DNA of 64,000 nucleotides, taken from the NCBI GenBank assembly GCA_028583405.1, contig CM053256.1, forward strand, positions 13,567,087 to 13,631,086. Direction: 5' to 3'. Within the stretch, counting starts at the first letter, position 1, and every line of letters starts with the position of its first letter. The notes below the pieces were generated by a model. The model did no database searches, was not told the origin of the DNA, and saw nothing but the letters and a program-made list of their open reading frames with translations. The stretch is from Pogonophryne albipinna. Taxonomy: Eukaryota; Chordata; Actinopteri; Perciformes; Artedidraconidae. This document shows positions 1 through 9,702 of the stretch, piece by piece. The position numbers and the translations under genes are program-made.

Positions 1-1130
1 TGTAACCACTGGCCTGGAGCATTAGTCCACCAAAAAAAAAATCGACTAATAATGAAGAAAATTAACACATTTGTTGCAATAGTAGCCTAATGTATGCACT
101 AACTACATTACTACTTGTACTACAACATTTGAATCATCAGTTCTTCCTCATTTTCCTCAATTGTTCATATTTGGTTTATTAAAAATAATGATATTGTTAA
201 AAAATGTCTGCTATTATGAGTATTATTATTTGTATAATGCACTTTCTGCCTTCCTGTCATTAGGAGTTAGAAATGTAATGGCTATGTAATTGATTTGATT
301 AGAACCTTCATTATCCTAAACTGCTGGGACATTTCGCCAATACCTTTATATTGTCTACTCTTCACTTACTTGTCAGCATAGATGTAGGTCGGCATTGATG
401 TACAGAGCCGACAGAAGACCTTGTTTATATTGGCATCATATTGAGAGGTGCAGTGACGCGTCCTAAAACGAGGAAGTAAGCTGCTGGTTCCCTCGACAAA
501 AAGCAATGGCATTTCTCCACAGGTTTTGGAAAATAGCTGGAAATAAGGTCTGTGGAAAACAAACCTGTTTGATAAATGCACGTTTTGTTCAGCCGGATAA
601 TCTCCACATGTCTACCCTACTTTTATAATGTTCGAATCATAAATCTAATCGATAGATTATAAAAGGGTTTTAGGACGCGTCACTGCACCACTCTATAGAA
701 GCCAACTCCATCGATCAAGCTGGCTGAAACTTCTTTAACTCCTCCGGTGACTTTCTTTTATTTGAAGATTGTTTTTTGCCCGGCTACCGCTGGTATTAAA
801 AACATTTTGGCGAATGGTTAGGTGGCGCGATAGTCTGTGGTGAAGGAGCGCGCTCCCGCTCACGGGAGCCTGCTCGCGCTGTGCTCCGCAGCAAACAGCT
901 GTTTGCTTTTCACCCAACAACGACAACCGACTCACGGAATGCTATGTTGTAGCGTTGATAAACGAAACAATTTAACTAAATTGCTAGTCAAAATACCAAT
1001 ACCACAGGACATTTTTTTGAAAGCAATATTTTTAGTGGCCCGAGCGGGCAAGTGGAAAGTACGTTATGCTGGCCCGGGGTGTCTAAATAGTGCTTCCGGG
1101 CCAGCGGGCCATTTATAATGTCGAGCCCTG
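1..1130 (-). mobile_element. Non-autonomous hAT-like element, copy 1 (cut by the window edge)
   Basis: The right end reads TAATGTCGAGCCCTG, the reverse complement of the terminus CAGGGCTCGACATTA that begins a second copy at 48794. The whole stretch is an inverted near-copy of 48794-49960; by comparison only about 70 bases of the far end lie outside the window. It codes for nothing convincing; the short frames in it are chance. It lies next to the third exon of a ZBED-type hAT gene, which suggests it inserted into that gene. Confidence 0.75.
451..685. repeat. 235-bp MITE nested in the hAT-like element, copy 1
   Basis: Perfect 19-bp terminal inverted repeats, CAGTGACGCGTCCTAAAAC at the left and its reverse complement at the right, enclose an AT-rich interior with an ATCGAT-centred hairpin. 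A copy of the same size sits at the same place in the second hAT-like copy (49283-49518). I cannot assign a superfamily because the target duplication is unclear. Confidence 0.7.
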
Positions 1131-1175
1131 CATTGTATTCTTGTGTTCACTAAACTGCACATAAATACAAGTTAC

Positions 1176-3506
1176 CTTTCGTGCCACCTGTTCCATTTCG
1201 ATCTTCACTCTTGCTTTGATGTCTGGGACTTTCTCTGCGCTCATGTAGTCTGTCTTGAATCTTGGATCAATAAACGAAGTGATGTCCAGAAGCTCCTGTG
1301 TGTAGAATTATTAGAGAATAGTTAACTCAAAGAATCTACATTGTATGCCTCCAAGCTTATCAATTCCTTTCATCAATGCAGGCATGTTTTTCTAATAGCA
1401 AAACAATGATCTCAGAGACAATAAAACAGTTGAAACCTTATCAATTCCCATCCCTACCTGTGTGGCTGGGTCGCTGTATTTATTCTCCATGTAGCCAAGG
1501 ACCAGTGACTTTATTTTCTTGGTAAGGGCCGTGTCCTCGTCCTTTGCAGCCAGAGTTGATGTTTTCAGGAGATGCAGGACTGGCTTCAGGTACGATACGC
1601 TTACATAAGCTTCACCAGAGAGGGCATCTGTGAACTCCTGGAGAGGACGCAGGGCATTGTTGATGGATTCAAGGACTTCTATGTCCTGCCAACTGGGGAC
1701 CAGGTGACGCGTCTTCCTGTCTTCAGAGAGAACCTGAGACAAGGCCTTTCTCTTCTCCAACACCCTCCCGACCATTTTCTGCCTTGAGCCCCATCTTGTT
1801 GGACACTCTGTGATCAACGAGTGCTCCGGCAGATGCAACTCTCGCTGGGCCTCACTCAGTGCGGCCTTCTTTTTCCAACTGTGCGAGAAATGGCAAACCA
1901 AAGACTTACAAAGTCCTGTTGCCCGATTTATACGGTCTTTCACGGTCTTCTCTTTCAGAGCATTTTCTGAAAAATAAAATCATGAATTGATTAATAAATG
2001 AATGGTTTGGATAATTTTCGGTCATACTCATACAAATGTGTGTGAAAATACAGTAAGAAAAAAATCTAACATATCAAAAACCATTTCACACAATAAAACT
2101 CAAACAATTTTAAGACCGAAAAAAGGAATATGCTGAAGCCAAGCCTTATTTTTGCCTATCCTTTGCTGTACAATACAATCTAAAACAAAACCCATAAAAT
2201 CTCAAAGAAAGAAAGAAAAAAGACAAACCAAGCATTCATGCAATAAATTATAATGCTGCATTATTTTACTCTTTAAGACTTTTCTAAATTTGAACAGAGA
2301 ATTACACAATTTCAAATCATCACTAAGATGATTCCATATTTTTACTCCCAAAACTGAAACACAACAAGAATTAACATGTATTCTTGCTTTACATGCTTTA
2401 CAAACACATAACCCTCTTAAATTATAATGTCCTTCTATTAATTTAAACATATTTAGAATACAAACAGGCAGGCTTTTGCTCTCAACACGAAAAAACTATT
2501 TCTAAAGTTTTACTATAAAATATATCAGCACATTTTAAGGTGCAAGACTTTATGAAATAATGGATTGGTTCAATCAAAACATTATTTGAGTAAGGTACAG
2601 TATTGCATTTTTCAAATAGAAAATGTAATAACAATAATTATGGAACTGAGAGAGGTGAGAGAGGGAAACACACTTACCAATCGCAAGATGCAGCCTGTGT
2701 CCAAAGCACTGAAGCCTTGTCCAGTGATTCAGTTCCACAGCTTTTACAACATTGGATCCGTTATCAGTGGTGATGCACGTCTGATCCTCTTCCTTCAGAC
2801 CCCAGTTGGACAAGGACTCTCTTAATCCATCCGTGTGGTCAGCAGGAAAGTATACCGTTTGCAGGCAATGACTCTTCAACTCAAAGTCGTCATTTATGAA
2901 GTGCACGGTGAGACTGAGATACGGCTCGGTCGTTCTGCTCGACCACAGATCCGTTGTTGTCGCATAGTACTCGACATTTTTCAGCTCTGTCTCAAGTTTA
3001 TTCCTACATTGAGTGTACATTTCTGGGATGGCCACTTGACTAAAGTACGTGCGGGAGGGAATGGCATATCTTTTATCCAGCGTTCGGATGAGTTTTTTAA
3101 ACCCTTCGTTGCTCACAGTGTTAATAGAAACCATGTCTTTAGCGAGGTAGTGCGTTATCGAATTAGTTATCTCACGGTGCCTTCGTGAGCCCTTTTCGTA
3201 CGGCGTAACAGCCGCAAATGACTCTGAAACAGTAGCTTGCTTAGCGCTAGACTGGGCTACGGGACGAAACACTGCGTTTCTGGCTGTGCACTCGTCATAT
3301 AGCTGCCTGTGGTGCCTTTTCAAGTGCTGATAAAGGTTTGTTGTGTTGCCTCGGGATGTAGCGACTTTTCCCTGACATGTCGTGCACAAAACCTGCTTTT
3401 GTCCCACATCTGTGGTCCTAAACCCGAAATATGTCCAGACCACTGAAGTGCTGCTTTTTTTCGGGACTAAATTATCGAACGTTTCTTCTGGCGCGGCTGC
3501 AGCCAT
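1176..3506 (-). pseudogene. ZBED1-like hAT transposase, three exons, 3' part missing
   Basis: Exon 1 (3506-2678) starts with ATG and holds a BED zinc finger (CTTCQGKV near residues 41-48, then HLKRHH near 62-67), followed by the start of the RNase-H-like core with TTDLWSS and TTDNGSN, the usual positions of the first two catalytic aspartates in hAT transposases. It ends at a good donor (GTAAGTG). Exon 2 (1966-1458) follows a TTTTTCAG acceptor and has the ECPTRWGS motif typical of the insertion/helical region. Exon 3 (1295-1176) reads LLDITSFIDPRFKTDYM, a hAT hallmark, between an ACACAG acceptor and a GTAACT donor. The final exons with the catalytic glutamate and the C-terminal dimerisation domain are absent, so the gene is broken here. 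The splice sites are predictions; the family is clear. Confidence 0.75.
2200..2480 (-). repeat. 3' fragment of a LINE in the intron of the hAT gene
   Basis: The minus-strand frame ends with KIWNHLSDDLKLCNSLFKFR, the C-terminal pattern of fish LINE reverse transcriptases, followed by a T/C-rich tail (AAAGAAAG on the plus strand). It lies wholly between predicted exons 1 and 2 of the ZBED hAT. Only the last roughly 80 residues are kept. Confidence 0.5.
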
Positions 3507-3790
3507 TTTAGAGTGTTAGAAACGTCTTCACACGTGGGCGTTTCACGTGAAGTGTTGTTGTTGGGCGTATACTTAGTTACCTTGGGCCTCTTCTGATTGA
3601 TTAACAATGGTTGGTACATGTGGAGCACAGCACTTCTGATTGGTGTGGATGACTGACACACAAGAAGAAAAAATGTAAAAAATATATATATATATGTTAA
3701 AAAATCGCAGGCTTTGCGATTTGATAATCGCATCATTTAAAATCGCGATTTCGATTTAAAATCGATTAATCGTTCAGCCCTAGTTAGGGT

Positions 3791-5250
3791 TAGATTCCAC
3801 AGATTCTAGAGGTATAAGTATAATCACTGTGCGACCAAAACTCAGGGCAGCGAAGGCAAACCCAGACAACACACAACGTAGCTTTACGGAGCCAAAACGG
3901 CAAATATGTCTTACCTTTGCTGTTTTTCTGATTCAAAGTTGTGTTCAATGGCACTAAAACGATAAAAATGCTGCTGAAGGTTAATCCAATGTGTCTGTGT
4001 CACGGTACGTCCACACAGCAGCGTTAAAAAAATCTTGGAGGTGGGCGTATCTGAAGCTTGGGGATTTTTTGCGAGCAACGCGACCAACAACCAATCACAT
4101 GAATCTCCCGCCCCCGACATACAAAGCAATAGCAATGTTAAAAAGAAGTAAACTGGATATAAAATCCCCAAACAGGCGAAAACCTACCAGTTTCACCCGC
4201 TGTCTCTGCCACTTCCCTCCATGCCTGGTTCCTCTGGTTTGTATCCCGGTAAGTAATTAGGGACTGGTCATAAAGAACCGGGTGATTTGCTACCGCAATA
4301 ACTCATTTCTCCTCCATTTTGTTAGGAATATAGAAAATGAACTGCGGTATGTCATTCCCAGCTTACACGCGGTTTGATTGGCTAGCGCTTGTACTGTCAG
4401 ATTTGCATAAACGGGATTTGATTGGCTGATGCTTTCACCTCAGCTTCAAAAGTTGAACATTGCTCAACTTTTGAAGCCTGAGATGCCTTGAAATCTCCGC
4501 TTTGCTTCCCACAATGCAGTTCGGTGAAAAGTGAGGTAAAGTGACGTCACCCCATTCAATGTGAATGGGCAGAAGCGTTGGAAGATTTTTTTTAACGCTG
4601 CTGTGTGGACGGGCCGTCACTTTGAAATGATTACTGATAATCCATCATTCCATTTTTGTCAAAAACTGAGATTTCATATTAGCTGCTATGCGAGCTACAA
4701 CCCAGCTTCCGGTTTTGGGCAAACTGCGTGTGCATCACTCTCACTCCTCAATGGTAATGTTTAGATGGATTTTAGGAACTTCCCCTCGATTCTATTGGCT
4801 CTAACGGTTAAAAAGAGGTGTCAATCATCAAAATCGACAGAGATATGGCAAATCCACTCAAATGACCCCAAAGGTGTTTTTGTTGTTGTTGCTAAACCCC
4901 TCTAAAAAGATAAAATGTCACTTGTTTTGCATCAATCTTGATACAGGGTACTTATGTGTTATAGTTTGGATTACTAAAGCATTTAGTCTACTATCCCATC
5001 ATTCAAGGGTGGTTTTCGGACGGACACTATAATTTACATTTTTTTTTACTATGCTCAATATGAATTTACTTTAAAATAAAAACAATTCTATATTGATTCT
5101 GACTTTTCTACAGCCAACTCACAGGTTTATAATTGCTTTGAGAAAGAGATTATTAATTTACCCCTTTTTAGAAGTGAAGTTATGGTAATTTGTTCTGGGA
5201 ATGTCATTTTCGAGCCTGAGGCCTGAAAAGCAGGCTTGGGGCTTAACAGG
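3791..5250. mobile_element. piggyBac-like element (family P1), copy a, left end missing
   Basis: The right end GGGGCTTAACAGG is followed by TTAA (5251-5254), the target duplication of piggyBac elements. The body matches two other copies here (18036-21253 and 42769-44809) through shared stretches such as CTCCACAGATT and TTGCATCAATCTTGATAC. The left end is replaced by the ZBED hAT terminus at 3782. No transposase frame is seen, so the family is probably non-autonomous. Confidence 0.6.
4004..4615. mobile_element. 612-bp MITE with inverted ends and GTCAC duplications
   Basis: The ends GGTACGTCCACACAGCAGCG and CGCTGCTGTGTGGACGGGCC form inverted repeats, flanked on both sides by GTCAC (3999-4003 and 4616-4620). 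The uninterrupted target is seen in the related piggyBac copy at about 20590 (CTGTGTCACTTTGAAATG), which supports the boundary. The five-base duplication does not fit hAT, piggyBac or Tc1. No coding potential was recognised. Confidence 0.65.
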
Positions 5251-5617
5251 TTAAAGGAGTCGTACAACATTTGACATTGATATTTTACTGCCATCCATAT
5301 TCTTTTTCAGATTAGGTTGTGATTGAATTAAAAGATCTGTAATCCGAGCTAGCATAGGTGTTTGTGTGGCACACGTTTTTGTTTTGTGTGGAGGAACAGC
5401 TAGCCACCAATGCAATTTGTTTTGGCTTGCAAAAATAAAACTTAAAACAAGTGATAGCGGTAATAATGATTGCATTTCTTCCCCCTTTACAGGAAGCCTG
5501 CATCGATGTGTTTCGAGATTTAGATGCTAACAGATGTTAAACACCAGGTGAGTGTGTACTCTTTTTTGTTTTTGAGAGATGCTTAGGCGAAAGGAAAAAA
5601 AAAAGAAATGTATAGAC
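5251..5617. other. Non-coding stretch, nothing recognised
   Basis: Between the piggyBac-like element and the next hAT there is AT-rich sequence without a supported gene. Its right part is the flank of the GPCR fragment before the hAT at 5618 inserted. Confidence 0.5.
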
Positions 5618-7571
5618 TAGGGATGGGAATTTGAAAGCAAATGTATATTCGAATATTCGACCCCCCAAAAAACGGTTAACCGGTTAACCGAAATGTGCAT
5701 ATTCTAAATACATACATGTTCAAGTAAGTGTAGAAACCAAGTCGAATTTGTCAAATGTATTGAACTGGTGATCACAGTTTGACAGCTATAGGCCTACAGC
5801 TTTCATGTGCAGAGGCGATTCACAATCAGCCCAGCTGTAGAGAAGACCCTCTCCGCTGGAACGGAGGTTGCGGGTATAGCAAGTTTAATTTGGCATAATT
5901 TGACCTCTACACCGCACTCACTAACCTGGTCGAACTATTTCCACACATTACTCCTTTTTGACGCCATGTCTGTTGTCTAGGACTCTTCTTAGAGTGTAAA
6001 TAATTACCGGACTATGACTGGTAAAATATGTTGAATACCTGCAAAACTAAATCTCTCCTGTAAAAATGTCTATGTACTTTGCCGCCAAGCAGCGCTTATT
6101 GTTGTTTAGGCTGGCCACTCATGTGTCGCGAGTGTTGACAAGGGACGGGGGAGCACGCTCATGAACTGTTGGCGCCGGAACCTCGCAATGGCTGCGGAGC
6201 GCATTTGCGCCACATTTGGGCCTAAGATGAGGTTTGAGTCTGCGTGATCTGCGTGTAGGGAGGGGCAGCAGCCATATCATTGGCTAGAACTAGCTAGATC
6301 TGATGGATTTGGACATAAACACGAGTGAAGTATAACCGGACGCGAGAGAGAGAGAGAGATCAGCACCTGCAGCTCTGCCCGCTGTGAGGGACCGGTGAGT
6401 GGAGCAAAACACACCTTTAGACGTCAACGAACACATTTAGCTATGGCACTGTCGTATATATATACATTGAATTATTCAATTTGATAATATGTAATGTTGG
6501 AACAGATATCTCTGCTCCGCGCCGATCCTATATGAGTTTGCTTTAAAAGAAGGAAAACTCAAAACAACCAGGATAGGGGTTAAACAATAATCTGCTTTAA
6601 TGATAAACGGTAAGAATACAAATACACTTCTCAAAAGGGGTAGGCCCATCCCCTGCTCTGGTCCAAATGCCGGGAGAACCTTTCATCTTGACGGCAGGAG
6701 CAAAAGAGAACGAACTAACAGATAGAACAGGCTTACATGCAGAAAACAAAACAGGAGGGGTTGGGTCAGCTGGTCATCTTTTCAGGTCATCTCATTGGGA
6801 GATGCAAAAGATGCTGTGTCGCAGCGAATCAGCGCGTGCCAGCAGAGGACCCGCAAACAGTCTCAGTTTGAAGCAAAACACATCTGGCGTTCGCTGTCTC
6901 ATATTTCTGCAGCCTCCACACACACACACATCCCCCCACATTCCAGAGACCTGAGTTGGGTCTAAAGAATATTCTCTTGCTCACATCTTACTCCAAATAA
7001 TGGTTTTACTCCTCATATTTCCCGCTTCTGGTTACACAGACTGCTATTATTAATACAAAGTAATTAAACACACACATATACTATTCAAGATATGTAGACT
7101 TCCCTGAAACATGACATACTGGAGATCTTAAGCAGAAGGTACTCTCATCCACCTAGCCCACTGTCCTTCATATCTACACCTCCCCCACAGAGCAATAAAA
7201 CCTGTTTACTCCAAGCACCCCAGAATGTTTGAGCAAGTTTAGTCCTCACATTTATGAAAGGATAAAACAGAGAAATCAATACAAAACACAAACACAGGTA
7301 TTGTTTGAACAGTATTCACTTAAATGCTACTATTGATAATTTCCAGAGAAACTCAAGGGGCCTCTTTTAATATCTGGAAGTTGCAACAAGACTTTCTGCC
7401 ATTTCAAATGTAACACACTTCCCAAATATCAGATGATAATAATCTTCAGTAACCAACTTAGGCATCCCTCCCAAAAAATAAAAATTAATAAAAATATTCA
7501 TAACTCATATTCGAATACATTAATAATTATTCGAATACCTGAATAATTTCGAAATATCGTTCCCATCCCTA
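5618..7571. mobile_element. hAT element, termini TAGGGATGGGAA
   Basis: The left end TAGGGATGGGAA and the right end TTCCCATCCCTA are inverted repeats. The flanking octamers GTATAGAC (5610-5617) and ATATAGAC (7572-7579) match at 7 of 8 positions, the 8-bp duplication expected of hAT. The subterminal parts are rich in TTCGAATA repeats. Part of the interior (about 5990-6420) resembles the hAT in the ERV 5' LTR (41079-41979). No transposase was recognised. It sits about 16 bp from the stop codon of the GPCR fragment. Confidence 0.75.
6495..7407. mobile_element. Possible solo-LTR-like insertion inside the hAT
   Basis: A 913-bp segment starting TGTTGGAAC is flanked by the hexamer ATGTAA on both sides (6489-6494 and 7408-7413). 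It has an AATAAA near 7194 and a CA-rich patch near 6918. It does not end in the usual CA at the exact repeat border, so a retroviral LTR is only one reading. The frame at 6667-6954 has no recognisable product. Confidence 0.3.
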
Positions 7572-7595
7572 ATATAGACTGACTTTGTGTCACTG

Positions 7596-7775
7596 TTAGT
7601 TCCAGAAACTTCCAGTCTCCAGTACAGCCAGGATGGATTTACGGATCTTATCTTTGAAATCCTGGCCCGTGAACACATACAGCAGTGGGTTTAGGCAACT
7701 GTTTACAAAGGCCAGGTTGGTTGCTATAGGGCTACCAATGGTGATGACATGGTCTAATATTTCACTTGCATGATA
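7596..7775 (-). pseudogene. Chemoattractant-type GPCR, C-terminal part (TM7 and tail)
   Basis: The minus strand reads seventh-helix sequence NSCLNPLLYVFTGQDF (the NPxxY motif in NPLLY form), then a short basic tail ending in a stop. The pattern NPxLYVFxGQDF is typical of formyl-peptide and chemerin-like receptors (FPR/CMKLR1 group). The coding sequence is cut by a Tc1 element at 7776-7777; its upstream continuation lies at 22123 and beyond. TM1-TM6 are not found in the window. In context this is a dead or partial gene. Confidence 0.65.
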
Positions 7776-8118
7776 TACACTATATACCAAAGGTATTGGG
7801 CCACCTACACATTACACCTACAGGAGCTTTTATGACATCCCATTCCAAATTCTTAGGCATTAAAATGAAGTTTGTCCACTCTTCTGGGAAGGCTCTCTAC
7901 AAGATTTTGGAGTGTGTCTGTGGGAATTTTTTGCTCATTCATCCAGAAGAGCATTTGTGAGGTCAGACACTGATGTTGGACGAGGGGGCCTGGCTAGCAA
8001 TCTCCGTTTTAGTTCATCCCAAAGGAGTTTAATGGGGTTGAGGTCAGGGCTCTGTGCGGGCCAGTCAAGTTCTTCCACATCAAACTCATCCAACCATGCC
8101 TTTATGGCTGTGTTGGAA

Positions 8119-9648
8119 ATGAAAATGCAACGGTTGGAAGTTAACGTGGAAGTGAATGGACTATGTCGTGGAAATGACACCACTTTACCAGTGTTGCAAA
8201 ATAATGGAAAAGGGTATGCTAACTCACAGCTAGTTAGCAGCTACAAGGATTCCAAGGAACAGGAGGGCTGTGTACCGGGTAATAAATCTACAAGTGGTAG
8301 TCCTCCCTGGAACTCTCTGGGTGCAAAGCCTAAGAGTAAATCATTTCCATGGGATTTGGGAGGACGGATAACAGGCAGAGCCCAGCGCTCGGAAATCTGT
8401 GATGCGACCGGCTGGCCTGCATTGTTATCACCCAGGAAGAGCGCCTCTTCAACCCCTGTTCCTACTAGGAAACAGCAGTGGACAGCTGCTAAAGGGAGAA
8501 TTACAAACAATCCTCCTAAACCACCAAGTGTGCCAATCCAGAACAGATACGCTCCGCTGACCGAGAGCCGGAGATCTCTTGCTGATGATCCGGATAACCT
8601 GTCCTCTTCACACAGCAGGGTAAGGACCAATATCTACTCCAAAAGTAAAAGGCAAGAGGGAAAGCTAACGACTGGGCCTGAAACTCTGATTGTGGGTGAC
8701 TCTGCTGTAAGAGATGTAAAAGGTCTGTGTAATAAGAACAACACCAAAGTACTCTGTTTTCCCAAGGATGTGGTATCTGACTTGGTTAAGAAGATCCTGC
8801 ATATTGGGGCTGAACATCCGACTGTGAAGAATGTGGTACTGCACATTGGAACAAATGATGTTGTGAAACAAGAGTCAGAAGTGCTGAAAGAAGACTTTAA
8901 ATGTTTGTTGGAAACTGTCAGCTCTCTAAATGCAGAGGTGTTCATCAGTGGCCCTCTACCGCCAGTCAGAAGAGGAGTGGAGAGATTCAGCAGATTGTTT
9001 GCACTGAACACCTGGCTTTCAACTGTCTGTACTGACCATTCTGTCCATTTTATTGACAATTTTAACTTTTTCTGGGATCGCAGACATCTTTTCAAGGCAA
9101 ATGGAGTTTGCCTGAACAAGTCAGGAGTGAAATTGTTTATCTCTAACATATTCAACTGCCTGCGTCATCACTCTGTTCCCTCTGCCAAGGACAAGCGGCA
9201 AGAGGAATCAAAACAGGAGAAAGACACAACACATCGCGCAGAAAACACTGAAGAAGTATCACTGCACCCGCCTGAGGAATGTTCTGATTATGGGAGACCT
9301 ATGACACAAATGGAGGAGTCTCCACTGCCCGTCACCCTCCCTGTCAACGCCTTTGAGGATACTCTTCATTCATCCCCCAGCTCTCTCTACTCTCCGCTCA
9401 CCCTTTCACCCTCGCCCACCCCCCTGGAGTTCGACCACATGAAGGCGACACGCAGGATTGGCAGCATGTCCTTTACCCCCGCCCCTCAACGACGCCCACC
9501 AAAATCACCGAAGCAGAGATGCGCACCATCTCCCCCGGCTTACAGTGTAGCCCTCACCGTGGCCTCCTTTGAGAGGAGCAGGGTGGTGGGTCCTCCCTCC
9601 CCTTCAAAGCCTGATAGGGATGTGTGTTTACAAAACGCTGCAAACTGA
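8119..9648 (+). CDS. LINE ORF1 protein with SGNH-hydrolase-like domain
   Basis: ORF1 of the L2-type LINE. The open frame runs in from Tc1 sequence, so the start is uncertain: candidate ATGs are 8104 (formed at the insertion junction), 8119 and 8125. After a basic N-terminal half comes an SGNH/GDSL-esterase-like domain: VGDSAVRDV (block I with the nucleophile serine), HIGTNDVV (block III) and, near its end, FKANGVCLNKSG where the family usually has a D-x-x-H pair. Here Asn and Cys occupy those places, so the catalytic Asp and His seem lost. The C-terminal part is proline- and serine-rich. Proteins of this kind in CR1/L2 elements are thought to bind RNA or lipid during retrotransposition. The frame stops 54 bases before the ORF2 start. 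Confidence 0.75.
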   Translation: MKMQRLEVNVEVNGLCRGNDTTLPVLQNNGKGYANSQLVSSYKDSKEQEGCVPGNKSTSGSPPWNSLGAKPKSKSFPWDLGGRITGRAQRSEICDATGWPALLSPRKSASSTPVPTRKQQWTAAKGRITNNPPKPPSVPIQNRYAPLTESRRSLADDPDNLSSSHSRVRTNIYSKSKRQEGKLTTGPETLIVGDSAVRDVKGLCNKNNTKVLCFPKDVVSDLVKKILHIGAEHPTVKNVVLHIGTNDVVKQESEVLKEDFKCLLETVSSLNAEVFISGPLPPVRRGVERFSRLFALNTWLSTVCTDHSVHFIDNFNFFWDRRHLFKANGVCLNKSGVKLFISNIFNCLRHHSVPSAKDKRQEESKQEKDTTHRAENTEEVSLHPPEECSDYGRPMTQMEESPLPVTLPVNAFEDTLHSSPSSLYSPLTLSPSPTPLEFDHMKATRRIGSMSFTPAPQRRPPKSPKQRCAPSPPAYSVALTVASFERSRVVGPPSPSKPDRDVCLQNAAN

Positions 9649-9702
9649 TATCTGCTGGGTCCAGGCTCAAGGGCGTATGGCACTCTCAACTCTTTCAAGG
9701 AC

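Larger units (their letters stand above)
1131..3782 (-). mobile_element. ZBED-type hAT transposon, right end present, left end displaced
   Basis: The right terminus reads ATCGATTAATCGTTCAGCCCTA, which in reverse is the TAGGGCTGAACGATTAATCG type of hAT end. The transposase is coded on the minus strand inside it. The left terminus is not visible: copy 1 of another hAT-like element (1-1130) occupies that side. The element appears to have landed in a piggyBac-like element whose remainder continues from about 3791. Confidence 0.65.

Noticed and set aside
837..1118. 93-residue frame at the left edge
   Set aside because: It lies inside a non-coding hAT-like element. The inverted copy at 48902-49087 gives only a partial, differing frame, so it is not conserved as protein.
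8634..9155. 173-residue frame on the minus strand opposite LINE ORF1
   Set aside because: It is the antisense shadow of a conserved plus-strand coding region with recognisable SGNH motifs and has no motif of its own.
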